Assembly: GCA_963971575.1 (NCBI GenBank)
Contig: OZ020622.1
Location: forward strand, 19,160,879 to 19,224,878
Origin: Liopterus haemorrhoidalis
Taxonomy: Eukaryota; Arthropoda; Insecta; Coleoptera; Dytiscidae
DNA: 64,000 bases
Direction of reading: 5' to 3'
Notes under the pieces: generated by a model
Told to the model about the DNA's origin: nothing
The model's database searches: none
What the model saw: only the letters and a program-made list of their open reading frames with translations
In this document: in pieces, positions 42,306 to 52,483 of the stretch
Numbering within the stretch: the stretch's first letter is position 1
How the letters are laid out: each line of letters begins with the position of its first letter
Position numbers and translations under genes: made by a program

Positions 42306-42309
42306 ATAA

Positions 42310-42680
42310 ATTTAACGTGCTTAACTATAAAACAAAATTATTAATAAAAAATGTTGGTCCTCATCGGTCAAAATTAAATATTTCAAAATCGAACAAAAAT
42401 GAAACTAGAACATTTAATAGTGTCAGTAAAAAACAATAGTAATAATTTAGAATAGTATACCCAAAACTAGAATTATTTCAACGACAGATAATTAAGCTAT
42501 CTGTAGCTCGGAGCATGATAAAAAAATATTTTTAGTTATTTTTATTTTTATTATGGTCAATTTTGGTCATCAAATATTTTCCCAACTTACGTTTCGCGTT
42601 TTCGAAAAAAATCGTGCTCGCTCTAACTACATCCTTTATATCAATTCTCGATATGTTTCACGGGCCAGATTTAGTTGAAC
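42310..42680. other. Intergenic sequence
   Basis: AT-rich; no recognised feature. Confidence 0.45.
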
Positions 42681-42888
42681 TAGATATCAGGTCGTCAAGG
42701 AACTAAATTTGTAGTTAATAATATTGCCAAATTTAGCAGCTTATTATTTGACATTGGCTTAAAATTTTACCGTTTTGTTTTGTTTTTTTTTTTTGTTGGA
42801 AAGTTACACATCTCATCTGTTTAAAGAAATCATTGTATGCTCTAAAAAATATCAAAAACTTTTTTTTAAAATTAATTTTGTTAAAAAT

Positions 42889-43625
42889 GAAACGATCGGA
42901 TATTCGTATTATTAAGAAGTATGAGTTCTTACGTGGAACTATGGCATCGCAGATCGCGCGAATCATTAATAGTGTATTTAGCTCTAGTGTTGCTACGCAA
43001 CAGACAATAACAAATTGATTCGCCAAATTTTGTACAGGTAACTTTTTTTTTTTTTAATTTTAATGCCCTTTGCTGCTATGGCAATTAGCCTGGACAATTT
43101 TTATTTTGAGAAAATTTCCATGCCTGAAAGGGATTCGAACCCGAGACCTTCGCAACGCAGAGCACATGTGTTACCACTACGCTACGCCGGTCGGCTTACA
43201 GGTAACTTAAAAACCAAACAAAAAAAAAAACCGATCACAGAAGCAACCAACTGGACGAGATGATGCAAAAACTTAAAGCAAAACAGCCAACAGATCGGCG
43301 GTTGATCAGCATTGGTCAACAGATCGACTCCTATCTTATTGCATGATAACGCTAGACCAGACACTGCACAAATGACTGTGGCAAAACTACAGGAATTAGA
43401 GTTGGAACTTCTTCATCATCCTCCATACTCACCAGACCTAGCCCCCAACAACTACCACTTCCTCCGCAATTTTTAACAGAAAAACAGTTTAATTCCGACA
43501 GTGCTGTAAAACTGGCCAGGAAGTCATCGATTCTCGTCCGCCAGGGTTTTATACCACCAGCCTGAACAACCTGCCGCTTAAATGGCAAAAGTGTATAGAC
43601 AATATGGGTGCATACTTTGATGAAT
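42889..43625 (+). pseudogene. mariner transposase, N- and C-terminal parts
   Basis: MKRSDIRIIKKYEFLRGTMA is followed by SQIARIINSVFSSSVATQQT, the N-terminal helix region, ending at a TGA about 43,018. After the SINE the C-terminal part reads LLHDNARPDTAQMTVAKLQE and PPYSPDLAPNNYHF. The second catalytic Asp (DNARP) is kept, but the third is Asn in APNNYHF. A stop follows in NF. The last part WQKCIDNMGAYFDE-like stretch is readable at 43,575-43,627. The copy is inactive for a different reason from the 18,429 copy. Confidence 0.85.
43045..43196 (-). mobile_element. tRNA-derived SINE, copy 2, with exact target duplication
   Basis: On the minus strand: GCCGACCGGCGTAGCGTAGT, GGTAACACATGTGCTCTGCG, CGGGTTCGAATCCCTTTCAG, then CATAGCAGCAAAGGGCATTA and an A-rich tail (the T-run at 43,043-43,055). 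A perfect 12-bp duplication, tacaggtaactt (43,033-43,044 and 43,197-43,208), flanks it, as left by LINE-driven retroposition. It lies inside the mariner at 42,687. Confidence 0.95.
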
Positions 43626-43701
43626 AAAATAATTCCTTATATTTGTAAGCTATCAACCAACTTTGTCTTTTTTTCTACAAGTTCCATCCATGACGACCTA
43701 A

Positions 43702-43921
43702 TACTATGTGTTCAAAAAGAAATTACATAAGAGTTGGCTGTGGAAAAATAAAATAATGTGTAATGCAAGCTTTAACTGTCAATTAATTAGCTGTCATCAC
43801 TGTTGTTGTCATAAGTTTCTATTGAAAATTAGTTAGTCAATTGTTATATAAAGCTTGCAATGGACATTATTTTATTTTTCCACAGCCAACCCTTATGTAA
43901 TTTCTTTTTGAACTCATGGTA
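43702..43921. mobile_element. Hairpin MITE next to the mariner, TA-flanked
   Basis: GTTCAAAAAGAAATTACATA, AGAGTTGGCTGTGGAAAAAT, AAAATAATG at the left is the complement of CATTATTTTATTTTTCCACA, GCCAACCCTTATGTAATTTC, TTTTTGAAC at the right (about 60 bp, one mismatch). TACTATG and CATGGTA form the outermost bases. Its left TA is the same TA that borders the mariner, so one inserted at the edge of the other. Confidence 0.88.
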
Positions 43922-43929
43922 TTAAAAAT

Positions 43930-44220
43930 TCACAGAGGACAGGTAGTAGAAAATCCGAAAATGATTTGAAAACGTACGGAAAGAATTCTGAAAATCAATT
44001 AAGGACAAGGGAAGTGGAGAAATTTCAAAAATTAATTAAGGACGGGGGGGGGGGGAAGGTAGTGACTCCAAAAAAACAAAGGGTAGAAATTTCGTGCGGG
44101 CCGTTTGAAACTTATTGTTGGGCCGGATTTAGCCCGCGGGCTGTAGGCTGGACACCACTGCAGTATATGGATCAAAAACTATCCCCTCAAATATTTTACT
44201 CACCAGCCAACTGATCACGA
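43930..44220. repeat. Dispersed repeat with a hAT-type end
   Basis: GGGCCGGATTTAGCCCGCGG, GCTGTAGGCTGGACACCACTG is a hAT-type right end (mirror CAGTGGTGTCCAGCC). Flanking parts match 36,990-37,100 and 37,330-37,370. A G-run at 44,044-44,053 is an assembly-prone site. Confidence 0.6.
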
Positions 44221-44329
44221 TGTGCGTGAAAAAAAAAATACAGTTTGAGAGTGTGTAACGTGAAATTTTATTTATTCAGGGTGCGTGATGCAACATGAGT
44301 TACATTTCATCCTCATGATCAGTGCCGGC

Positions 44330-45643
44330 TCTAGGGGTTATGGCGCCCCGATGCAAAGATTGATTCGGCGCCCTTAAAAAAAAAGTTGACCAGAAATTTG
44401 TTTGTTCTATACAAAAAAAGAAGTCACCCAGAAATTCGCTTGTTCTCTAAAAAAAGTTTTTTTTTAAATGGTTTAATTTAATTTTTTTTTAATATCTTTT
44501 AAGAAAGTCAACCAGAATTTTGTTTGTTCTCCCACCCCTATTTGCCAATATTTTCCTCTCCTAAGGCCTGCCACCGGGGTTCTGTGCACCCCTAACACCC
44601 CCGCTTGGCGCGGCCCTGTATTGATACAATATATTTTCATTAGAAATTTTGAAACAGGTAATAATAAAATACTTGAGTGCTTATAAGTATCACATTTTAT
44701 TTTTAAGTGTAAATAGTACGCATACATATAATAATACGGTGAATTTCTTTTATCGTGCAACATTGAAATTATTATAATGCATGGTTTCCCTGGTAACGAT
44801 AAACTATTTTGACAGCAAGTTGCCCTCCATTTATTTGCAACATAGGGATAAATATTCATTGAAAAGGCTAAACATTTTTTATTGAAAATAAATTGAAAAC
44901 ACAATTATTTAATACAAAAATAACAAAAAAAAATCATCTAAATTAAATGTTCAAAAATACCACCATTTACTTTATTTAAAACATTTATTATTTGCCCTTG
45001 TGGGGTATCAGTAGTAATAAAGTGGAAATTGGAATATTCGCTATTTTGAGATACATCATATTAGCAAATCACCATCGATATATAGCAGGAATTGATCTGA
45101 ACTAATTCACTGATTTTATGCAACTGAATTCTAAGTTTTATACGTCACACAAGCGATACGAATAAGCACTAGTTTTATGCGTATAGGTACCTGGAGCCCC
45201 GAAATAAAAATGACGCCCCGTTTTTAAAAAATTTAAATTTCTTTGTGAAGAAAAAATTATCAAAGACTTTTTGTTTAGCTCGCCAGTATAAAAACGGCGC
45301 CGCTCAATCGTTCGTTGCGATGGCGCCCCTTGATCGTGGCGCCCTGATGCAACGCATCCTTTGTATCCATTGTGGAGCCGGCATTGCTTTGGTTTATGAC
45401 TTTAAGATTATAGTTTATGGCGTAACTGTTAAAACTAAACTAGCGCAAATTAAAGTTTTATTCACTTGTGATTATAATATATCTATATGAGTAGACTTGT
45501 TTAAAATATAATTCTATTATCAGATTTTTGGCGTGTCGTCAGATTTTTAATTATAAAAGTGTTCCGAAAGGTAATTTCGGCGCCCTTAGCGCAAGGCGCC
45601 CCGTTGCGACGCATCCTTTGCTTACCGTGTGGAGCCGGCAATG
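44330..45643. mobile_element. hAT element, CAGTGCCGGCTC ends
   Basis: CAGTGCCGGCTCTAGGGGTT at the left and GTGTGGAGCCGGCAATG at the right are inverted. The flanking 8-mers ctcatgat and ctcgtgat (44,322-44,329 and 45,644-45,651) differ at one site. GGCGCCCCGATGC and GGCGCCCCGTTGC are mirrored subterminal repeats. A second right-type end (GGAGCCGGCATTG, about 45,376-45,388) inside suggests a nested or tandem partial copy, and TTGGCGCGGCCCTG at 44,606 is another solo end. Confidence 0.85.
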
Positions 45644-45651
45644 CTCGTGAT

Positions 45652-46470
45652 CGTAAACGTGACACAATAATCGCTCACTCTCCCTTCTCTATTCAGATCA
45701 CGGATAATAAATTAGCAGATTTACTGTAAAAACTAATGGAAATTTTTAAAGCTTACTTATTTTACTAAACATATGTTAAAAAAATTTACATAACAGTTTT
45801 TTAAGTAAATTTACATATCCAATTAGTTTCCTTATCGGAAAAGTTTTAATATTTATTCTTTAAATAATGTCCATTCATTGATGTGTGTGTGTTGTGTGTT
45901 TATTTTACTATTAATGAAACTATACAAAGCGTGTCTCACAAAGGCCAGTATCCGGTACAGGAGTGCAGTTATCGCTATCTGAATTAATTACCATCGTATT
46001 TACACAGTTTATTATAAATGATATAGGCGTTTGTTTCAGTTTTAATTGTAACTTTAACTGTTGTTTTGCAGGATACGATCAGGGCTAAAGATTTATTTAT
46101 CTTTTAGAGTATTGGTTACGTAATGAAACTGGTTAAACTAGTGTTCCTCAAACAACTTGCATACGCGAAAACTCGTTCGTCTTGATCGGCAGAGCTGTCT
46201 AGTATGGGTGTGTACGTTGTGCACCGCATAATAGCGCCCAATGAAGGGGGACTTCTCTGGCACCCCCTGAGATAATTATAAGTCATACTATAATTTAATT
46301 TAAGACATATTCCCTTTATTTAAAAAATTAAAATTATAATATGGTTACAAAACCTTTTGCACAAAATATTTGTTTTTGTGCGAAGCAAATGAAATTGAAA
46401 TAAAATTATAGTTTTGTTATACAAAAGAGGTGCTGCAGCGGTCCCCGCACTCCCTTGGCTAAGCGCTTGG
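45652..46470. other. Intergenic sequence with hAT-like scraps
   Basis: GCGCCCAATGAAGGGGGACT at about 46,230 and TGCTGCAGCGGTCCCCGCAC at 46,431 look like pieces of GC-rich hAT ends. No gene is recognised. Confidence 0.4.
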
Positions 46471-46808
46471 TCAGTATTAGGCTACGGTTACAGTGGAAGC
46501 GTGTTCGCCCGAACAGTAAGTCGCTCGTACTCGCCCGCATTCGCGCGACTGATAAAAGCGTGTAGAAATACACAGGTTTTTAGGTACTGTAGAAGCTTAT
46601 CAATCGCGCGAACTACGCTCGTACTCGCCCGCATTCGAGCGACTATTTCTAGCGTGTAGAAGTACACATCTGTGTATTGTAAATCGCCCGAATAGCTGAA
46701 TTCAAAATTGTTTGTTTTGTTCGCGCGAGTATGCGTTCTACCTACAGTTCTTATCTCCGTACAGTCCACTTGTTTTACTTGCTCTGTGGTACAGTCTGTG
46801 TCTACAAA

Positions 46809-46998
46809 ATGAATATTGAGAAATTAATATTATTAGTTTTTGATCGAAGATCGTTATGGGATCAAAAATGTAAAACTTACCATTGATCAATCACGTAAAT
46901 TATGGGATGAAGTGGCGACTGAATTAAAACTTAGCGATAAGGAGAAATATTTATTTTTTACATATTCTAAACATAATAAAAAACAAAACAACATATGA
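46809..46998 (+). pseudogene. MADF-domain protein of Harbinger, frameshifted
   Basis: From the ATG at 46,809 the frame reads MNIEKLILLVFDRRSLWDQK followed by CKTYH and then a stop. One base shifted it continues QSRKLWDEVATELKLSDKEK. MADF domains follow LIxxVxxRxxLWDxxxxxYxxRxxxxxxWxxIAxxL, so one frameshift near 46,885 divides a formerly intact domain of about 60 residues. Harbinger elements carry such a protein to bind DNA alongside the nuclease. Confidence 0.75.
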
Positions 46999-47008
46999 AT
47001 GGTTTACA

Positions 47009-47090
47009 CCAGTGGTTCTCAACCGGTGGTACGCGTATCACTAGTGGTACCTGAAAGAAGACTTGGTGGTACGTGAATAACAGTGATGTA
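47009..47090 (+). mobile_element. Solo left end of a hAT element
   Basis: CAGTGGTTCTCAACCGGTGG followed by TACGCG and repeated TGGTACGTG-type blocks is a hAT end of a widespread kind. No matching right end was found, so it is truncated. Repeated at 51,939-52,020. Confidence 0.6.
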
Positions 47091-47556
47091 TTTTTTAAAT
47101 TAATGTAATGAAGAAAAAAATATATATAAAATTACTCAAAGGTGAATTGTGTCAAAATTAACCTGCTTTATTATGCAAACATTATTGATATTTTCTATAT
47201 TACTAAGAAATTGGAGCATTATACGCTATTACAAACGTTTAGGCGGAACTAGATTTTGCAATCTAGTTATTTTCATCGTTTGAATTGTACTTTTTGGCCG
47301 TTTTGTTTAAGGTTTGTAATTCATACTTCCAATAAACATTTTTTGGTTAAGGTTAATATCATTTTAAAATGTCATTTTTTGTGGCATTCTTAATACATAT
47401 ATCCCATTTATTTATTTTTTTTTTTCATTAAAATAACTGCTAGAACTAAACACCACCTATCTAGTCGCTCGTATACGGGCGAATATGCCCGTTTACGCGC
47501 TAATACGCCCGAACTGTACTTCGGGCGAACACGCTTCCACTGTAACCGTAGCCTTA

Positions 47557-48336
47557 GAGTAACTGCGTATTTGGTATTGTATTGAAGAGAATTTAAAAGA
47601 ATGGGATGAGGATAACCTGTCGAAACATTGTAAAGATTTTCGCATAATGTTGATTGATGATAAAGATAATAAAAATCATTGGATAATGGCGTTCATGGGA
47701 GGAAGATCGTCAACATGCGGAACGGATAGGCACTTTAAGAAGAAGAAGATGAAATGGCTCTATTTGAGGAATTGATAAAAATACAGTGTTTTGTCCTTTG
47801 TCTATTTTGTCTCAACATGTTTTCAATTATATACAAGTGGCCCAAAAGTCTCGCTACCATCGGAAATATTCATAACAACCTTCTTTAATAACAATTTTAT
47901 TTTTTACCGACCGCCAACATATATAAAGGAGGTATTGTGATCATAGCGATTTTGAAATTTCGAGATTTCGATGGATTCCACTAATTGAAGTCCCTAAATA
48001 ACGTTTTGACTAATTTTAGCATTATGTCTGTCGGTCTGTCTGTCGGTCCATGTACATGTGCAGAGCAAATTCGGCTAAAAGGATATGAAACTTTATATTT
48101 AAGCTTTTGACATCAATGGCATGAGTTGATCAACTTTTGGTAAAAATCGGTTAACTAGAAACGGGAGTTTACTCGTATCGGTTTGCGAATATTTCACAAC
48201 AGATAAATATTTCGAAAAATTGTCAAGAACTGTCATCCAAAACTACCTCCTGTCAAATTTTTGGTTGACAGTTCTGTACTTTTCAGTCGTACCAACACCA
48301 ACTTTTTAGTATTTGTTTACAACTTAACTTTTAGTA
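47557..48336. other. Unassigned sequence in duplication copy 1
   Basis: CATTATGTCTGTCGGTCTGT, CGGTCCATGTACATGTGCAG near 48,024-48,063 is a repeat-like stretch, and GAAGATGAAATGGC at 47,744 is coding-like but short. No gene recognised. The same holds for 52,487-53,266. Confidence 0.35.
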
Positions 48337-48521
48337 TAATCTGTCTCAATTTGTAATACGAAACTAGATCTGGTTACTTTGGTGACTGTTGTGGTGTAAA
48401 CAGACTTTGGCGTATCCGTGTGAACCAATACTATGATAATATTATAAATGTATTGTCAATATACAACATAAAAAATGAACTTTTCCTGTTGGTTCCGTAT
48501 TACAAAATGAGACAGATAATA
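48337..48521. mobile_element. MITE, ATCTGTCTCAATTTG family (copy 1 of duplication)
   Basis: TAATCTGTCTCAATTTGTAA ... TTACAAAATGAGACAGATAA, about 30-bp inverted ends with TA borders, the short form of 15,959-16,440. Confidence 0.85.
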
Positions 48522-48826
48522 GTTTATTAAGTTGATAAGAAGTTTATTTAGTTCATATAATTAAATATAAACTTAGCACAATTAAACAATATTTATAAAT
48601 TGGTTTACTATAACCAAATTGTTGTCCGCCATCTGAACCTAAAAATTTTTAAGTTGGCAATGAAAAGTAATAAGAGATGGAAGGTATAAAATTTATAACT
48701 CTCTCTTATTTTTTTCCCCCACTATATTCTGTAGTATCAAAAGTTGAAATGACGTCAGAGTTGGATAGTATTGAAAAAAGTATAATGTAGAATGGACTTA
48801 ATGCATGTTATAAGTTTCGCATCACG

Positions 48827-49195
48827 ATGAACTCAAAGTTCAAATGCACCATGCGAAACAGCCCAGATAGCTACAACGCTTCGAAAGATTTTTATATTGA
48901 CGACAATATTTTTGTCTCACGGCGCCCCTCTCGAATGGCGCCTTTGTGTATTGCACAACTACACACTTTCTTGCGGCTCCCCTGGTTGCCTGTATTTGTA
49001 GTTGTTACTTGCGGAGAACGAAGCTTCTCTAAACTAAAATTAATTATAAACTACTTGCGCTCATCAATGGCACAGGAACGTCTTATCGATCTGTTCTGCT
49101 CTGCTGAATATCTGTTGAAATGGTATTATGGATGAATTAGATATTAAAGATTTAACAAAGGATTTTATGGCCGCAAAATCCCTTAGAATAAATAT
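48827..49195 (+). pseudogene. hAT transposase C-terminus (copy 1 of duplication)
   Basis: The frame from 48,827 contains VVVTCGERSFSKLKLIINYL and RSSMAQERLIDL, the hAT dimerisation signature, and stops at 49,133-49,135. Shifted by one frame, the natural end LDIKDLTKDFMAAKSLR continues to about 49,197. The N-terminal half of the transposase is missing. No plausible host function. Confidence 0.85.
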
Positions 49196-49199
49196 GTAG

Positions 49200-49680
49200 C
49201 AATTTAATATTTGTATATTTTATATCGAGAATATCGAGTGCAATATATCCTAAGTGACAAGATCAATTCTGTAAAAAATTACTGTGTAGTAACGTTACTA
49301 CGAGATAAAATATTATAAAAAGTACAATGACTTTCATTCATGATAGTAACTGACCTTGCTCATAGTGACGATTTTAGTTACTATGTTCATAGTAACTGAG
49401 TTATAAAATTGGTCTGATTATGTCACATTATGTCTATAGACATAGTTTGTCAGAAAACAACAAAAACTGTTTTACTTGCATACCAATTAAATTATTCTAT
49501 AAATAATATGCTTTAATTATTTAGACGGGTTGTGTAGGCGCAAATAGCCATCGTTGGTGTGCACCAAAAATGTTAAATAACTATTTGAAAATAATATATT
49601 ATACGCAAAACAGAAACCAGTCCCATATTTAGGAACTATTAAAAGTATTAAATCAATAATTATTGTATTGTTTTAATATG
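49200..49680. other. Unassigned sequence in duplication copy 1
   Basis: AT-rich. GTAACTGACC...GGTTACTATG-like short repeats near 49,345-49,400 are the only structure. Equivalent positions in copy 2 are 54,130-54,610. Confidence 0.35.
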
Positions 49681-49825
49681 GGGGAGCGCTAAAATTTATG
49701 GGGGGCGACAAAGGCGCCGACTCTTTATCTTGCCATGGGGGCGAAATTTTTTTCTGTCTAAAATATAAAACAAATTTAAAATTATATTAACAAAGGTATA
49801 ATAAAATATATTTAAAAAATGAGCA

Positions 49826-49976
49826 AGCCGGCTGCTAACGGCAATTCGTCTGTACCTGCTACTTGACCGCTAAGCAAGGGCACAGACGTGAGTTCGATTC
49901 CTGCTTATGTCAAATAATTTGTGTAAAAATATTTATACAAATTATAGGTTCTGCTTAGCCGTTCGCAACCGGCTAT
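49826..49976 (+). mobile_element. Short element with tRNA-like box B (copy 1 of duplication)
   Basis: AGCCGGCTGCTAACGGC and GCCGTTCGCAACCGGCT are imperfect inverted ends. In between GACGTGAGTTCGATTCCTGC resembles a tRNA box B region. Nature uncertain: SINE-derived or MITE. Confidence 0.45.
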
Positions 49977-50038
49977 AAATTATAGGTGCTAAAAAATGGA
50001 CGTAATACTGACCATATTATTCCTGAATGTACATAGAT

Positions 50039-50324
50039 CAGTGTTTCTCAACCAAAACTGCACCGCGGACCAGTATAATATATAATTTTCTAACGCGGAC
50101 CACTAATAATAATTGTTGCTTCATTTTTGCAAGAAATCAAAATGTGCTACTAAATACATTTATTTTATTTGTAGAAAATCACAGAAAGTTAACAGAAAAT
50201 AAAAAAAAAAAATTATTTAAATAAAAAATGTGCATAAAAAATGTAAAAAAACTGCAAATAGCACATATAAAAACTTTCGCGGACCACTAAAATTTTTCTG
50301 GGGACCACCTGTTGAGAAACACTG
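50039..50324. mobile_element. Non-autonomous hAT, CAGTGTTTCTCAACC family (copy 1)
   Basis: CAGTGTTTCTCAACCAAAAC and CCTGTTGAGAAACACTG are inverted, each followed inwards by a CGCGGACCACTAA-type block, as at 12,439. Flanking 8-mers acatagat and acagattg match poorly. Confidence 0.8.
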
Positions 50325-50569
50325 ACAGATTGTAAACATGGTCATGAAACCTGGAAACAGGAGGCCTAGGTTCAACTCGGGCTGTCGCGCCTATGATGAA
50401 ATTACAGATTTTTTATTATTAATGTAACAAGATTTTCATTTGTTTAAAAAAAATATTAATAATCTTATAAAAAATTTTAGGTACAAAAAAAAAATACAAC
50501 CTATTCACAATGGTGTAAATTTTAAATGTTTACATAAATACAAAATAAATTACATTAAATTAACTTTAA

Positions 50570-51330
50570 GGCGGCGCACAACCCTATAGTTCTCAATAGT
50601 TTCTTATACAAAACTAATAATCGGAAATAAAATTAATAACAATCTATACATCAAAATTTGCAGCGAATTTTTATCTATCTAATAGGATATTTTTAATTGT
50701 AGAAAAAACTGTTATGTAATTGTAAATAAGCAAATTGCATTTTAGGCGCCATCTTCTAAACCAATCGCCGCATTTTTGCGTACGATACGGCAAATTGTAG
50801 CTAAAGCTTCATTCTACAAATATGTTACTAGCTATTTTGCTCTATTGTGAAAACTAATTACAGTTATTGTACTTGGTAGTCTATTTTTGCCGCCATCTTG
50901 AATCTGCCGCGGTTTTGAAAATAGGTGTTACGGGTAAAAATGATTTAATTTTTGTGAAGAATACGTGTACCAAGTGGCATTCCATTATCATCAATTATAA
51001 TATTTTTCGACGAAGGCTCTAAACTATAAGTAATCAAGTCGAAAAAAATGTTGACGTATTCTTTGAACATTTCTACACAAAACTATATAAATATAAAAGT
51101 TATTCGAAACCCACAAATAGAATTTAAAAATTATAGAATAATATCTCAGATGTCTATTTCTAAGTTATTGAGCAATAACATTTTTAAAATCAACGTTTCT
51201 ACAATTAAAAATATCCTATTAGATAGATAAAAAATCGGTGCACAATTTGATGTATAGATTGGTACTAATTTGATTGTAGATTGTTAGTTTTGTATAAGAA
51301 ACTAGTAACCTCTGGGGGTTATACGCAGCC
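50570..51330. mobile_element. TTAA-flanked element with about 140-bp inverted repeats (copy 1)
   Basis: TTAA stands at 50,566-50,569 and 51,331-51,334. Left GGCGGCGCACAACCC, ATAGTTTCTTATACAAAACT, CAATCTATACATC, TATCTAATAGGATATTTTTA is mirrored by AAATATCCTATTAGATAG, GATGTATAGATTG, AGTTTTGTATAAGAAACTAG, GGGTTATACGCAGCC. TTAA targets are typical of piggyBac-type transposition. No transposase inside; a central part is shared with 10,424-10,620. The inner right-arm frame at 51,048 is not a gene. Confidence 0.78.
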
Positions 51331-51418
51331 TTAAATGTGTTTCTTTATATTTATCATTTCTTGAAATACTTAGTACGTATAAAAAAATTGATGTGAAGTG
51401 TGAATTTTCACACATTTC

Positions 51419-51917
51419 AGGGTTTCGCAAGTATATAATAAGTGAAGGCGGTATGCTGAGTGTGTAGGACAAATTTTACTTTGTAGTAATCACGGCAAAA
51501 TGAACGATATTTTTAAAATAATTTATCGTCTGTTAATCATATAAGACAGGTTATTAAATTTACGCTCTTAAAAATTTAATACAACATTTGTCAAAATATA
51601 ACTAGAATTTTGACAAAATAATTTCAACATAATAAAAATGCAAAAAAAAAAAAACAGAAAAAATAAAATTCACTCCGTACTCGAACTCGACACCCTTCGT
51701 TTCCAGCGCATTTTAGCTTACGACACCAGTGCTCTAACCCATTACGCTATCGCTCGCCTTGCATGTGAGTGTCTTACATTGGTATAACTTTTGTACTTTG
51801 TGAACCAAAAACCACAAAAAGTGCGTTATTTTCCGAAAACATAATCTGATCAAAAATTCCTGTTGTACTATTCCGGTTAACACCAATATACATTACTTAG
51901 AATTTTTTCAGATTTTT
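51419..51917 (-). mobile_element. AGGGTTTTGTAGGTAT element, copy 3, truncated at the duplication border
   Basis: Starts (on this strand) AGGGTTTCGCAAGTATATAA, preceded by the conserved ATTGATGTGAAGTGTGAATT. It breaks off at the duplication junction, so its TCTG run and outer end are missing. The tRNA-like segment is at 51,677-51,760 on the minus strand. Confidence 0.85.
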
Positions 51918-51919
51918 TG
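51918..51919. other. Junction of the tandem duplication
   Basis: CAGATTTTT from the right end of copy 1 is followed by TG and then AACATATGAATGG from the left end of copy 2. Two non-templated or microhomology-masked bases at the join fit end joining or an assembly join. Confidence 0.85.
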
Positions 51920-52483
51920 AACATATGAATGGTTTACACCAGTGGTTCTCAACCGGTGGTACGCGTATCACTAGTGGTACCTGAAAGAAGACTTGGTGGT
52001 ACGTGAATAACAGTGATGTATTTTTTAAATTAATGTAATGAAGAAAAAAATATATATAAAATTACTCAAAGGTGAATTGTGTCAAAATTAACCTGCTTTA
52101 TTATGCAAACATTATTGATATTTTCTATATTACTAAGAAATTGGAGCATTATACGCTATTACAAACGTTTAGGCGGAACTAGATTTTGCAATCTAGTTAT
52201 TTTCATCGTTTGAATTGTACTTTTTGGCCGTTTTGTTTAAGGTTTGTAATTCATACTTCCAATAAACATTTTTTGGTTAAGGTTAATATCATTTTAAAAT
52301 GTCATTTTTTGTGGCATTCTTAATACATATATCCCATTTATTTATTTTTTTTTTTCATTAAAATAACTGCTAGAACTAAACACCACCTATCTAGTCGCTC
52401 GTATACGGGCGAATATGCCCGTTTACGCGCTAATACGCCCGAACTGTACTTCGGGCGAACACGCTTCCACTGTAACCGTAGCC
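51920..52483 (+). mobile_element. Right half of the Harbinger element (copy 2)
   Basis: Only the part from the end of the MADF remnant to the right inverted end CTTCCACTGTAACCGTAGCC is present here, with TTA following. The left end is missing because the duplication starts inside the element. Confidence 0.88.

Larger units (their letters stand above)
42687..43701 (+). mobile_element. mariner element (DD34D), second copy, with SINE inside
   Basis: TCAGGTCGTCAAGGAACTAA on the left and CCATCCATGACGACCTAA on the right, TA at both borders. Same family as 18,355-20,375 but opposite orientation. It is interrupted by the SINE at 43,045-43,196. The middle of the transposase is missing. Confidence 0.9.
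46480..47553 (+). mobile_element. PIF/Harbinger element with a MADF gene remnant
   Basis: GGCTACGGTTACAGTGGAAG, CGTGTTCGCCCGA at the left is complementary to TCGGGCGAACACG, CTTCCACTGTAACCGTAGCC at the right. TTA flanks both sides (46,477-46,479 and 47,554-47,556), the 3-bp target of PIF/Harbinger. The block CGCTCGTACTCGCCCGCATT occurs twice near the left end. It encodes only part of the MADF/Myb-like DNA-binding protein; the nuclease gene is missing. The 4.93-kb tandem duplication starts at 46,990 inside it. Confidence 0.88.
46990..51917. repeat. 4.93-kb tandem duplication, copy 1
   Basis: The sequence from AACATATGAATGG to CAGATTTTT recurs 4,930 bases downstream (51,920-56,847). Every line I compared is identical, including homopolymer lengths. 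The junction is the dinucleotide TG at 51,918-51,919. The left border lies in the Harbinger MADF remnant and the right one inside the AGGGTTTTGTAGG element. Confidence 0.97.

Noticed and set aside
50336..50395. Second tRNA-like stretch, AGGTTCAACTCGGGCTG
   Set aside because: Only a box-B-like string with no box A at the right distance; left out as a feature. The same applies to 55,266-55,325.
51048..51230. 60-codon open frame, present twice in the window
   Set aside because: It lies in the interior and right arm of the TTAA-flanked element and is repeated only through the 4.93-kb duplication.
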